A DNA stretch of 64,000 bases from Pseudaeromonas aegiceratis. GTDB taxonomy: Bacteria; Pseudomonadota; Gammaproteobacteria; Enterobacterales; Aeromonadaceae. The notes below the pieces were generated by a model that had not been told where the DNA came from, ran no database searches, and saw only the letters and a program-made list of their open reading frames with translations. Numbering within the stretch: the first letter of the stretch is position 1; every line of letters begins with the position of its first letter. The translations under genes were made by a program, and so were the position numbers. Below are positions 39,997 to 48,871 of this stretch, one piece after another. Where the stretch lies: positions 1,612,001-1,676,000 of the forward strand of contig NZ_CP158016.1 in NCBI RefSeq assembly GCF_046254905.1, given 5' to 3'.

Positions 39997-41129
39997 TGGA
40001 CAGCCTGCAGGACACCGCCGTCTGGCATCGCGGCAAGGCCTATCGTAAGGGCTACACCACGGGCTCCTGCGCCACGGCGGCGGCCAAGGTGGCGGCCACC
40101 ATGCTGCTGACCCAGCAGATCCAGCATCAGGTGAGCATCCAGACCCCCGCCGGGGTGGCGCTGCGCCTGGTAGTGGAATCCCCCCTCATCGAGGGAGATG
40201 CCGCCATGGCGGCCATTCGCAAGGACGGCGGCGATGATGTGGATGCCACCCACGGCATGCTGATCCACGCCCGGGTCTGCTGGCGCGCCGATCAGCAGAT
40301 CTGTATCGAGGGTGGCGAGGGGGTCGGCCGGGTGACCCGGGCGGGCATCGGCCTTGATCTGGGGCTGGCGGCCATCAACAAGACCCCCAGACAGACCATA
40401 GAGGCGGCGGTGCGGGAGGTGATCGGTCCGCAACGGGGTGCCGATGTGCTGATCTTCGCCCCCGAAGGCGTCGAGCGGGCCAAGCAGACCTATAACGACC
40501 GGCTGGGGATCCTGGGTGGCATCTCCATCATAGGCACCACCGGCATCGTCACCCCCATGTCCGAGGAGAGCTGGAAGCGTTCCCTGGCCATCGAACTGGA
40601 GCAGAAGCGCACCGAGGGGCTGCGTCAGGTGATCCTGGTGCCGGGCAACCACGGCGAGCGCTTTGTGCGGGATCACCTGCCGGGCCACCACCATCAGGTG
40701 GTCACCATGAGCAACTTCGTCGGCTACATGCTGCAGGAGGCCCAGCGTCTGCAGTTTGAGCGGGTGCTGCTGGCCGGTCACCTGGGCAAGCTTATCAAGG
40801 TGGCGGCGGGGATCTTCCACACCCACAGCCATGTGGCGGACGGTCGGCTGGAAACCCTGGTGACCCATCTGGCCTTGATGGGTGCCCCCCACGTACTGCT
40901 GCGCCGCATCTACGAATGCACCACCACGGAGGCGGCCATGAGCCTCATCGCCGAGCACGGGTTCGATGCCGTGTACGACCGGCTCGCCGTCAAGGTGGCC
41001 CAGCAGGTGGCGCAGATGCTGCGCTATGCCCGCCAGCCCCTGGCCTGCGACGTGGTGCTCTTCTCCCTGGATAACCAGCCGCTGGGGGCCAACCGCCCCC
41101 TGGCCGCCATCGCGGAGGATCTCGCATGA
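39993..41129 (+). CDS. cbiD: Cobalt-precorrin-5B C1-methyltransferase
   Basis: CbiD, 378 residues, methylates C1 in the anaerobic pathway. It has the family start KAYRKGYTTGSCATAAAKVA, GVGRVTRAGIGLDLG and NFVGYMLQEA. The ATG at 39993 overlaps the cbiC stop (ATGATGG), and the long open frame before it is an overlap with cbiB and cbiC. CbiD with CbiG marks the oxygen-independent route. Confidence 0.95.
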   Translation: MMDSLQDTAVWHRGKAYRKGYTTGSCATAAAKVAATMLLTQQIQHQVSIQTPAGVALRLVVESPLIEGDAAMAAIRKDGGDDVDATHGMLIHARVCWRADQQICIEGGEGVGRVTRAGIGLDLGLAAINKTPRQTIEAAVREVIGPQRGADVLIFAPEGVERAKQTYNDRLGILGGISIIGTTGIVTPMSEESWKRSLAIELEQKRTEGLRQVILVPGNHGERFVRDHLPGHHHQVVTMSNFVGYMLQEAQRLQFERVLLAGHLGKLIKVAAGIFHTHSHVADGRLETLVTHLALMGAPHVLLRRIYECTTTEAAMSLIAEHGFDAVYDRLAVKVAQQVAQMLRYARQPLACDVVLFSLDNQPLGANRPLAAIAEDLA

Positions 41130-41722
41130 TCAACGTCATCGGTATCGGCCCCGGGGATCGCCAATATCTGACCCAGGCGGCCCAAGGGCTCATCGACCAG
41201 GCCGAGATCCTGGCCGGCTGGCCACGGGCCCTGGCGGGCTTTCCCGAGTTCGGCGGCCAGAAGGTCACCCTCAACGCCGAGCTGCCGGCCTTCATCGCCT
41301 GGCTGTCGTCCGTGATGCATAAGCAGGTGGTGGTGCTGGCCTCCGGCGATCCCATGTTGTTCGGCATCGGCAAGCGCATCGGCGAATCCCTACCTGAAGG
41401 CAGCTGCCGCATGGTGCCGGGGATCAGCGCCATCCAGTACCTCTTCTCCCGCCTGGGGTTGGACATGAACGACATCTATCTCACCAGCAGTCACGGCAAG
41501 ACGCCGGATTTCGACTTCTGGTTCTTGCACGACAAGCTGGCCCTGGTGACGGACCAGCAGTGCGGCCCCCATCAGGTGGCCCAGGCGCTGCTGGCCCGTG
41601 GCTTGAGACGGACCCTGGTGGTGGGGGAAAACCTCTCCTACGACAACGAGCGGATCCACCTGCTGCTGCCCGAACAGGTGGCGCCAACCTATGACATGAA
41701 TGTGGTGGTAGTACTCAAATGA
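41126..41722 (+). CDS. cbiE: Cobalt-precorrin-7 C5-methyltransferase
   Basis: CbiE, 198 residues, is a tetrapyrrole methylase with the N-terminal GIGPGDRQYLTQAA motif and LASGDPMLFGIGKRI. It adds the C5 methyl; CbiT adds C15 and removes the acetate carboxyl. As in Salmonella, CbiE and CbiT are separate proteins instead of the fused CobL of aerobic producers. It overlaps cbiD and cbiT by 4 bases each. Confidence 0.94.
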   Translation: MINVIGIGPGDRQYLTQAAQGLIDQAEILAGWPRALAGFPEFGGQKVTLNAELPAFIAWLSSVMHKQVVVLASGDPMLFGIGKRIGESLPEGSCRMVPGISAIQYLFSRLGLDMNDIYLTSSHGKTPDFDFWFLHDKLALVTDQQCGPHQVAQALLARGLRRTLVVGENLSYDNERIHLLLPEQVAPTYDMNVVVVLK

Positions 41723-42312
41723 GAGATGACGTATTCACCCGGGGTGCCAAGGTGCCCATGACCAAGGAAGAGGTGCGGCTGCTGGCCCTGGATCGGCTGG
41801 ATCTGGCCGATGCACACCTGTTGCTGGATGTGGGGGCGGGCACCGGCAGCGTGGCCATCGAGGCGGCATTGCGGCACCCGGAGCTCAAGGTGGTGGCCCT
41901 GGAGAAGAATCCCGAGGCGCTGAGCCTGATCCGGGACAACGCCGAGCGGCTGGGCTGCAGCGATCGGCTGCAGATCCTGGCGGGAACGGCGCCCTGTGCG
42001 CTGGATAGTCGGCCCGATGCCGTCTTCATCGGCGGCAGCGGTGGCCGGCTCACCGCCATCATCGACTGGGCCCTGGCCCTGCTGGCCCCGGGCGGTCGCC
42101 TGGTGATGAGTTTCATCCTGCTGGACAACCTCACCTCGGCCCTGGCACACCTGCGCGGTCTGGGGGTGGCGGAGCTGTCCTGCAGTCAGCTGCAAGTCTC
42201 CCAGCTGCAGACCCTGGGCAGCGGTTTTTTCTTTAAACCCAACAATCCCGTGTTTCTGCTTTCCTGCATTGCACCGGCTACCAAGGAGGTTGCCCATGTC
42301 CAGCCCGTTTGA
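41719..42312 (+). CDS. cbiT: Cobalt-precorrin-6B C15-methyltransferase (decarboxylating)
   Basis: CbiT, 197 residues, is a class I SAM methyltransferase: LLLDVGAGTGSVAIEAAL is the SAM-binding loop, and GAKVPMTKEEVRLLAL is the family start. It works with CbiE on precorrin-6B. Its last 17 bases overlap cbiF, whose AAGGAGG site lies inside cbiT. Confidence 0.94.
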   Translation: MRDDVFTRGAKVPMTKEEVRLLALDRLDLADAHLLLDVGAGTGSVAIEAALRHPELKVVALEKNPEALSLIRDNAERLGCSDRLQILAGTAPCALDSRPDAVFIGGSGGRLTAIIDWALALLAPGGRLVMSFILLDNLTSALAHLRGLGVAELSCSQLQVSQLQTLGSGFFFKPNNPVFLLSCIAPATKEVAHVQPV

Positions 42313-43069
42313 TCCGTCTTTGGTCTATTTCGTCGGTGCCGGCCCCGGTGATCCCGAGCTGCTGACCCTCAAGGGTCATCGGCTGCTGAGTCAGGCGGAC
42401 GTGGTGATCTACGCTGGCTCCCTGATCAACCCGGCCCTGCTGGATTACTGCAAGGCCGGCGCCCGCTGCCATGACAGCGCCCGCCTGGATCTGGGGCAGA
42501 TCATCGATCTGATGGTCACCGGCGTGAGTGCCGGCCAGCTGGTGGTGCGGCTGCAGACCGGGGATCTCTCCTTGTACGGCTCCATCCGCGAGCAGGGTGA
42601 AGAGCTGGCCAAGCTGGGGATTGGGTTTCGCGCCGTGGCCGGGGTCAGCTCTTTCCTGGGGGCCGCCGCCGAGCTGGGGGTGGAGTACACGGTGCCCGAG
42701 ATCTCTCAGAGCCTGGTGATCACCCGCATGTCCGGCCGGACTCCCACCCCGGAAAAGGAATCGCTTGAAGCCTTTGCCGCTCACCAGACCTCCATGGCCA
42801 TCTTCCTGTCGGTGCAGGAGATCGGCGAGGTGGTGGCCCGGTTACGGGACGGTGGCTATCCGGCGGACACCCAGGTGGCGGTGGTCTACAAGGCCACCTG
42901 GCCGGATTGTCAGGTGGTGCGCGGCACCCTGGCGACCATCGCCGGACAGGTCACCTCGGCGGGGATCCGCAAGACGGCGCTCATCCTGGTGGGCGCCTTC
43001 CTAGGGGACGAGTACCACTACTCCAAGCTCTATGACGCGGGGTTTAGCCATGAATATCGTCAAGCCTGA
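42296..43069 (+). CDS. cbiF: Cobalt-precorrin-4 C11-methyltransferase
   Basis: CbiF, 257 residues, is a tetrapyrrole methylase: VYFVGAGPGDPELLTLKG at the N-terminus, VRLQTGDLSLYGSI and VAVVYKATWPDC. The ATG at 42296 follows AAGGAGG by 5 bases and fits the family N-terminus. It overlaps cbiG by 20 bases. Confidence 0.95.
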   Translation: MSSPFDPSLVYFVGAGPGDPELLTLKGHRLLSQADVVIYAGSLINPALLDYCKAGARCHDSARLDLGQIIDLMVTGVSAGQLVVRLQTGDLSLYGSIREQGEELAKLGIGFRAVAGVSSFLGAAAELGVEYTVPEISQSLVITRMSGRTPTPEKESLEAFAAHQTSMAIFLSVQEIGEVVARLRDGGYPADTQVAVVYKATWPDCQVVRGTLATIAGQVTSAGIRKTALILVGAFLGDEYHYSKLYDAGFSHEYRQA

Positions 43070-44126
43070 GTCCATCGCCGTCTTCTGCCTCACCCCCGGC
43101 GGGGTGGCGCTGGCGCAACAGCTGCAGACCTACCTGCCGCTGACCTGTTACTGCAGCCAGAAGCTGCTGGTGCCGGGCTTTGTCCCCTTCAACGGCACCT
43201 TCGCCCAGACGGTGGCCCAGGCGTTTGGCGAGTTTTCCGCCCTGATCGTCATCGGCGCCACCGGACTCACGGTGCGGGTCATAGCCCCCTTGCTCAAGGA
43301 CAAGACCCTGGACCCGGCGGTGGTGGTGATCGACGAGCGGGGTCAGCACGTGATCAGCCTGCTGTCCGGTCACGTGGGGGGGGCCAACGCCCTGACCCGT
43401 TATCTGGCCGGGGTGCTCAAGGCGGACCCCGTGATCACCACGGCCACGGACGTCAACGCCCTGGCGGCCCTGGACATGCTGGCGGTGCAGCTGGATGCCG
43501 ACATGCTGGAGATGCGCAGCGGCGTCAAGCAGGTGAACCAGATGCTGGTCAGCGGCCAGCCGGTCGGCCTGTTCTGGGATCATGGCTCGCTGCCGGAGCC
43601 TGGTGCTGTCTGGCCGGTGGCGCAGTGCGATACCCGCGGCTTCGTGCCGGTGGACAGCCTGGATCGGCTGCCGGACGGGCTGGCGGCCCTGGTGTGCGTC
43701 AGCCTGCGCCATCGGCTGCCCGTCCTGCCGCTGCCGGTGTACAAGCTGGTGCCCCGCCGGGTGGTGGTGGGCATCGGCTGTCGCCGGGCCACTTCTTTTC
43801 AGCTGCTCATCGGCCTGTTGCAGCAGCAGCTGGCTAAGTACGAGCTGGATCCCCTGGCGCTCAAGGCCATCGGCAGCATCAGCCTCAAGGCCGATGAACC
43901 GGCGCTGCATCACCTGTCCGCCTGCTGCCGGGTGCCCTTCAACGTCTACAGCGTCAGCGAACTGCAACAACACGAACATCTTTTCCCTGCCTCGGAATTC
44001 GTCCGGCAGACCACGGGGGTGGGCGTCGTGTCCCAGCCGGTGGCCTGGCTGATGAGCAAGGGTCACCTGGTGGGTGACACCTTGAAGGAGCAGGGCGTCA
44101 CCATCACCTTGGGAGTAACACACTGA
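43050..44126 (+). CDS. cbiG: Cobalt-precorrin-5A hydrolase
   Basis: CbiG, 358 residues, opens the delta-lactone of cobalt-precorrin-5A and releases acetaldehyde. It has IAVFCLTPGGVALA at the N-terminus, VIGATGLTVRVIAPLLKDK, LLSGHVGGANALTRYLA and the C-terminal VVGIGCRRATSFQLL. The ATG at 43050 lies within cbiF; the frame reads upstream but family alignment begins at MNIVKPES. Confidence 0.94.
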   Translation: MNIVKPESIAVFCLTPGGVALAQQLQTYLPLTCYCSQKLLVPGFVPFNGTFAQTVAQAFGEFSALIVIGATGLTVRVIAPLLKDKTLDPAVVVIDERGQHVISLLSGHVGGANALTRYLAGVLKADPVITTATDVNALAALDMLAVQLDADMLEMRSGVKQVNQMLVSGQPVGLFWDHGSLPEPGAVWPVAQCDTRGFVPVDSLDRLPDGLAALVCVSLRHRLPVLPLPVYKLVPRRVVVGIGCRRATSFQLLIGLLQQQLAKYELDPLALKAIGSISLKADEPALHHLSACCRVPFNVYSVSELQQHEHLFPASEFVRQTTGVGVVSQPVAWLMSKGHLVGDTLKEQGVTITLGVTH

Positions 44127-44851
44127 TGCTGTATGTGATTGGGATCGGGCCGGGCGCCCTGGCCACCATGACCCATGAGGCCAAAGAGGCCATCGAGGAC
44201 GCCGAGGTCATCGTCGGCTACAAGACCTACACCCATCTGGTCAAGGCCCTCACAGGTGACAAGGAAGTGGTCAAGACCGGCATGTGCAAGGAGATCGAGC
44301 GCTGCCAGGCGGCCATCGATCTGGCCCTCACCGGTCGCAAGGTGGCGCTGATCAGCAGCGGTGACGCCGGGGTCTACGGCATGGCCGGTCTCATTCTGGA
44401 GCTGGTGAGCAAGCAGGGGCTGGATCTGGAGGTGCGCCTGATCCCGGGCATGACCGCCAGCATCGCCGCCGCTTCCTTGCTGGGCGCGCCCCTGATGCAC
44501 GACTTCTGCCATATCAGCCTGAGTGATCTGCTCACCCCCTGGGCCGTGATTGAAAAGCGCATCATCGCCGCCGCCCAGGCGGACTTTGTCATCTGTTTCT
44601 ACAACCCCCGCAGCCGTGGTCGCGCCGAACATCTGGCCCGGGCCTTCGAGCTGATGGCGCCCTTCAAGTGTTCCGACACTCCTGTGGGGGTGGTCAAGTC
44701 CGCCAGCCGCAAGAAACAGGAAACCTGGATCACCAGCCTCGGTGCCATGGATTTTGAACCGGTGGACATGACCAGCCTGGTCATCGTCGGCAACGCCTCC
44801 ACCTACGTCAGCCAGGGCCGCATGATCACCCCGCGGGGTTATCAGGTATGA
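44126..44851 (+). CDS. cbiH: Cobalt-factor III / precorrin-3B C17-methyltransferase
   Basis: CbiH, 241 residues, performs C17 methylation with ring contraction. Family features: VIGIGPGALATMTHEAKEAI, ALISSGDAGVYGMAGLI and DFVICFYNPRSRGR. It starts on the last base of the cbiG stop and overlaps cbiJ by 4 bases. Confidence 0.95.
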   Translation: MLYVIGIGPGALATMTHEAKEAIEDAEVIVGYKTYTHLVKALTGDKEVVKTGMCKEIERCQAAIDLALTGRKVALISSGDAGVYGMAGLILELVSKQGLDLEVRLIPGMTASIAAASLLGAPLMHDFCHISLSDLLTPWAVIEKRIIAAAQADFVICFYNPRSRGRAEHLARAFELMAPFKCSDTPVGVVKSASRKKQETWITSLGAMDFEPVDMTSLVIVGNASTYVSQGRMITPRGYQV

Positions 44852-45648
44852 GCCAGGCGGCCATCCATGTGTTCGGTGGCACCCAGGATGCCCGGCAGAT
44901 CTGCCAGGGACTGGAGCAGGCCGGGCTGCCTTACAGCCTGTCGGTGGCCACCGCCACCGGCGAGGCCATGGCCAGCAGCCTAGTGGGGGATATCCAGGTG
45001 GGGCGCATGGATGCCCCGGCCATGGAGCGCTGGCTCGCCGGCCGCGGGGTGCGCTGTGTCATCGATGCCGCCCATCCCTATGCCAGCGCGCTGCGCCACA
45101 ACATCCGGCTGGCCTGTCGCCAGCTGGCCATCCCCCTGGTGCGCTACAGCCGGCCCAGCGAGTTGGAGTCCATCCGCCATCCCCTGATCCATGTGGTGAA
45201 CAGCCTGGAGGAGGCCTGCGAGAAGGTTCGCACCCTGGGTCCGCGAGTCCTGCTGACCACCGGCAGCAAGGAGCTGGCGCACTATCAGGCCCAGTTGCCG
45301 GAAAAGACCCTCCTGGTGCGGGTACTGCCCACCGCCGAGGTGTTGGAACAGTGTGCCGCGCTGGGGTTGGGGGTGGCGCAGATCTTCGCCATGAAGGGGC
45401 CCTTCAGCGCCGAGATGAACCGGGCTCTGTACCGGTTCTGCGGCTGCGATGCGGTCATTACCAAGGAGTCGGGGGCCGAGGGAGGGTATCTCGAAAAAGT
45501 CGAGCCCTGCATCGAGCTGGGGATCCCGTGTCTGGTGATCCGGCGGCCCGAGTCCTGCGAACAGAGTGATTACGGTGAGGTCGTGGCATCCACCACGGAT
45601 CTGACCGCCTATTTATCGGGCCTGGGAGCTCAGGAGTGGACATCATGA
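44848..45648 (+). CDS. cbiJ: Cobalt-precorrin-6A reductase
   Basis: CbiJ, 266 residues, reduces the macrocycle of cobalt-precorrin-6A with NAD(P)H. It has the nucleotide-binding start IHVFGGTQDARQICQGL, VIDAAHPYASALRHNI and the C-terminal MKGPFSAEMN and VITKESGAEGGYLEKV. The last bases overlap the start of cbiK. Confidence 0.94.
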   Translation: MSQAAIHVFGGTQDARQICQGLEQAGLPYSLSVATATGEAMASSLVGDIQVGRMDAPAMERWLAGRGVRCVIDAAHPYASALRHNIRLACRQLAIPLVRYSRPSELESIRHPLIHVVNSLEEACEKVRTLGPRVLLTTGSKELAHYQAQLPEKTLLVRVLPTAEVLEQCAALGLGVAQIFAMKGPFSAEMNRALYRFCGCDAVITKESGAEGGYLEKVEPCIELGIPCLVIRRPESCEQSDYGEVVASTTDLTAYLSGLGAQEWTS

Positions 45649-46439
45649 AGAAAGCCTTGCTCGTCATCAGTTTTGGCACCAGCTACGCCGAGACCTGCCA
45701 GAAGAACATCCGCGCCTGCGAACAGCGCCTGGCAGAAGCCTTCCCGGATCGGGATCTGTTCAGCGCCTTCACCTCCGAGATGATCATCGCCAAGTTGGCA
45801 CGCCGGGACGGGCTGCAGATCGACAATCCGCGCCAGGCGCTGATCCGATTGGCCGAGGCCGGTTACCAGGACGTGCTGGTGCAGTCCCTGCACATCATCA
45901 ACGGCGATGAATACGAGAAGGTCGCCGGGCAAGTGCAGGCCTTCGCCCCGCGCTTCGTCAACCTCAGCCTGGGGTTGCCTCTGCTCAGCGATCACCAGGA
46001 CTTCGAGCGCCTGATCGAGGCCATGCTGGCCCAGTGTCCACGCTTGGCGGCGGACGAGCGGGTGATCTTCATGGGCCATGGCGCCACCCACCATGCCTTT
46101 GCTGCCTACGCCTGCCTGGATCACATGCTGATGACCAAGGGCCTGCCGGTGATGGTGGGGGCGGTGGAGAGCTATCCCGAGATAAGCACCCTGCTGACCC
46201 GGCTGCAGCAACAGCAGGTGCGCAAGGTGCACCTCATGCCCCTGATGCTGGTGGCCGGGGATCACGCCATCAACGACATGGCCGCCGATGGTGAAGACTC
46301 CTGGAAGGGACAGCTGGCTCGGGTCGGCATCGAGGCCCAACCCTGGCTGCAGGGGCTGGGGGAGAACCCGCTCATCCAGCAGCTGTTTTTGGATCACCTG
46401 CAGGCCGTGGAGCGCCGCACTACCGAGGAGGCTGCCTGA
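45645..46439 (+). CDS. cbiK: Sirohydrochlorin cobaltochelatase
   Basis: CbiK, 264 residues, inserts cobalt into sirohydrochlorin to start the anaerobic corrin branch. KALLVISFGTSYAETC is the family start, and FMGHGATHHAFAAY with MLVAGDHAINDMA carry the metal-binding histidines. The ATG at 45645 has AGGAG nine bases upstream and is preferred to a GTG at 45636. There is no signal peptide, so it is the cytoplasmic form. Confidence 0.95.
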   Translation: MKKALLVISFGTSYAETCQKNIRACEQRLAEAFPDRDLFSAFTSEMIIAKLARRDGLQIDNPRQALIRLAEAGYQDVLVQSLHIINGDEYEKVAGQVQAFAPRFVNLSLGLPLLSDHQDFERLIEAMLAQCPRLAADERVIFMGHGATHHAFAAYACLDHMLMTKGLPVMVGAVESYPEISTLLTRLQQQQVRKVHLMPLMLVAGDHAINDMAADGEDSWKGQLARVGIEAQPWLQGLGENPLIQQLFLDHLQAVERRTTEEAA

Positions 46440-47167
46440 TGAAGGGATGTCTTTACGCCATCGGCACGGGCCCGGGCAGCAGCGATCTCATCACGGTGCG
46501 GGCGGCCCGCCTGCTGGCGCGGCTGGACGTGCTCTACGCCCCGGCGGGCAAGCGCGGCGGTGACAGCCTGGCCCTGTCCATCGTGCGGGAGTACCTGGGG
46601 GCGCAGGTGGAGATCCGCGAGCGGCATTTCCCCATGAGTACCCACGGCGACGAGAAAGAGACGCTGTGGGATCAGGTGGCCGAGGAGCTGCGCCAGGATG
46701 TCGAGTCCGGCTTGCAGGTGGGCTTCGTCACCCTGGGGGACGCCATGCTGTTCAGCACCTGGGTGTTCTTGCTGGAGCGCCTGCAAGGCCGCATCCCCAT
46801 GGAGGTGATACCCGGGGTGACCTCCTTTGCCTGCATCTCGGCCCGGGCGCAATTCCCCCTGGCCATGGAGCAACAGAGTCTGGCCATCGTCTCCTGCACC
46901 GCCTCAGAAGCGGCGCTGGAGCAGGCCCTGCGGCAGCACGAGTGCGTGGTGCTGATGAAGGTATACGGCCGGTTCGGCCGGGTGCGGGATCTGCTGGGCC
47001 GGTTGGGGCTCTTGCCCCACGCCTTGCTGATGGCGGAGGCCTCCTTGCCCACCGAGCAGTGTTTCAGACAGCTGCATGAGGTGGACGGCGAGCTGTCGCT
47101 GCCTTACTTCTCCACCATCCTGGTCAACAAACAGTGGCTGGCCGCGCCAGTCGAGGAGGTTGCATGA
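46439..47167 (+). CDS. cbiL: Cobalt-factor II C20-methyltransferase
   Basis: CbiL, 242 residues, is a tetrapyrrole methylase with LYAIGTGPGSSDLITVRAA and FVTLGDAMLFSTWVF. It methylates C20 of cobalt-sirohydrochlorin. The start shares its first base with the cbiK stop; the end overlaps cbiM by 4 bases. Confidence 0.95.
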   Translation: MKGCLYAIGTGPGSSDLITVRAARLLARLDVLYAPAGKRGGDSLALSIVREYLGAQVEIRERHFPMSTHGDEKETLWDQVAEELRQDVESGLQVGFVTLGDAMLFSTWVFLLERLQGRIPMEVIPGVTSFACISARAQFPLAMEQQSLAIVSCTASEAALEQALRQHECVVLMKVYGRFGRVRDLLGRLGLLPHALLMAEASLPTEQCFRQLHEVDGELSLPYFSTILVNKQWLAAPVEEVA

Positions 47168-47910
47168 AACGAGGCGGCAATCTGTGGCCCGGGCTCACCG
47201 GCTTCGTGCTGGCGCTCAGCCTGTTACCGGCTCCGGCCTGGTCGATGCACATCATGGAGGGCTTCTTGCCCCCCGTGTGGGCCTTGAGCTGGTGGATCCT
47301 GTTTATACCGTTTGTGGTGCTGGGGGTTAGGCGACTCAAGCAGATCGTGAGCCAGGACAGCAATCAGAAGGTGCTGCTGGCCCTGTGTGGTGCCTTCATC
47401 TTCGTGCTGTCGGCCTTGAAGCTGCCATCGGTGACCGGTAGCTGTTCTCATCCCACCGGAGTGGGTCTGGCCATCATACTGTTTGGCTTTCTCATCGTGC
47501 CGGTACTGGGGGGCATAGCTCTGCTGTTCCAGGCGCTGCTGTTGGCCCACGGCGGCCTGACTACCCTGGGGGCCAACGGCATGTCCATGGCGGTGGTCGG
47601 TCCCATGGTGGGCTATTGCGTCTGGCTTGCGGCCAATCGGCTGGGCTGGCGCCGGGATCTGGCGGTGTTCGCCTGCGCCTTCGTGGCGGATCTGGTGACC
47701 TACGGGGTGACCTCCCTCCAGCTGGGGCTGGCCTTTCCGGATCCCCAGGGCGGGGTCATGGGTTCTGTGGTCAAGTTCCTGGGCATCTTCTGTGTCACCC
47801 AGCTGCCGATTGCCGCCGCCGAAGGCCTGCTCACCGTGCTCATCTACGACCAGCTCACCAAGCGACAACTCATCACCGCAGGAGGACGACTCTCATGTCA
47901 AAGACCCTGA
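47164..47910 (+). CDS. cbiM: Cobalt ECF transporter substrate-binding protein CbiM
   Basis: CbiM, 248 residues, is the S component of the cobalt ECF transporter. A cleavable N-terminal segment ending PAPAWS precedes MHIMEGFLPPVW, whose Met-His at the mature N-terminus binds cobalt. LKLPSVTGSCSHPTGVGL carries further conserved His/Cys. About six helices follow. The ATG at 47164 overlaps cbiL. Confidence 0.95.
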   Translation: MKRGGNLWPGLTGFVLALSLLPAPAWSMHIMEGFLPPVWALSWWILFIPFVVLGVRRLKQIVSQDSNQKVLLALCGAFIFVLSALKLPSVTGSCSHPTGVGLAIILFGFLIVPVLGGIALLFQALLLAHGGLTTLGANGMSMAVVGPMVGYCVWLAANRLGWRRDLAVFACAFVADLVTYGVTSLQLGLAFPDPQGGVMGSVVKFLGIFCVTQLPIAAAEGLLTVLIYDQLTKRQLITAGGRLSCQRP

Positions 47911-48200
47911 TCTTGTGGGCCCTGCTGATCGCCCTGGTGATAGTACCCTTCCTGCTCCCCAACGGGGGCCGCTATGAAGGCTCGGACGGGCAGGCGGAGG
48001 TGGCCATCAGCCAGTTGGCCCCGGATTATCAGCCCTGGTTCAGCCCCTTGTTCGAGCCGGCCAGCGGTGAGGTGGAGAGCCTGCTGTTTACCCTGCAGGG
48101 GTGCCTGGGGACAGCGGTGATCTTCTACATCCTGGGCTTCTTCCGCGGCAAGAAAGCCGCCCAAGCCGAACAAGACAAGCGCCATGCTGATCATCGATAA
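47895..48200 (+). CDS. cbiN: Cobalt transport protein CbiN
   Basis: CbiN, 101 residues, has two transmembrane helices (about residues 4-20 and 67-85) flanking a periplasmic loop with EGSDGQAEVAI and YQPWFSPLFEPASGEVESLLF. It assists cobalt loading of CbiM. It overlaps both cbiM (16 bases) and cbiQ (17 bases). Confidence 0.94.
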   Translation: MSKTLILWALLIALVIVPFLLPNGGRYEGSDGQAEVAISQLAPDYQPWFSPLFEPASGEVESLLFTLQGCLGTAVIFYILGFFRGKKAAQAEQDKRHADHR

Positions 48201-48861
48201 GCTGGCCTATCAAAGTCGCTGGTGCCAGGTTGACCCGGGCCACAAGTGCCTGATCGTGGCCTTGCTGCTGTACATAGCCCTGGTGTCCAAGATGGAGGTT
48301 CAGCTGCTGGAGTGCGTCGGGGTGGCGCTGCTCACCTGCCATCTGCTGAGGATCGGACTGCTGCGATACCTGCGCTGGTTGCTGATCCCCCTGGTATTCC
48401 TGCTGATGGGGCTGCTGGGCATAGTGGTCACCGTCAGCGGGGAGCCCGCCCGGCTCTGGCTGTCCCTGCCGCTGGGGCATAGCGCCATCGGGGTGGATCC
48501 GATCGGGGTGCAGGTGGCGCTGGCCACCTTGTGCCGCTCATTGGCGGCCCTGACCGCCACCTACCTGCTGCTGCTGACCACCCCCTTTAACCAGCTCATC
48601 CGGCTGCTGCAGGCCTGTCACCTGCCCAAGGTGCTGATCGAGCATCTGATGCTCACCTACCGCTTCATCTTCATCCTGATCGAGGAGGCTCAGGCCATCC
48701 ATCAGGCGCAGTCCCTGCGCTTTGGCTACCGCAACCTTTCTACCAGCTTCCGCTCCCTGGCCATGTTGGTGGGCCTGCTGCTGGAGCGGGTGATCCGGCG
48801 TAACGAGCAGATGAATATCGCGCTGGAGATGAAGCATTTTGACGGCGAGTTTCGTTTATGA
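48184..48861 (+). CDS. cbiQ: Cobalt ECF transporter transmembrane protein CbiQ
   Basis: CbiQ, 225 residues, is the T component linking CbiM to the ATPase. It has about five helices and the cytoplasmic coupling motifs near HLPKVLIEHLMLTYRFIF and AQSLRFGYRN. It ends 10 bases before cbiO. Confidence 0.93.
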   Translation: MLIIDKLAYQSRWCQVDPGHKCLIVALLLYIALVSKMEVQLLECVGVALLTCHLLRIGLLRYLRWLLIPLVFLLMGLLGIVVTVSGEPARLWLSLPLGHSAIGVDPIGVQVALATLCRSLAALTATYLLLLTTPFNQLIRLLQACHLPKVLIEHLMLTYRFIFILIEEAQAIHQAQSLRFGYRNLSTSFRSLAMLVGLLLERVIRRNEQMNIALEMKHFDGEFRL

Positions 48862-48871
48862 GGGATCTGCC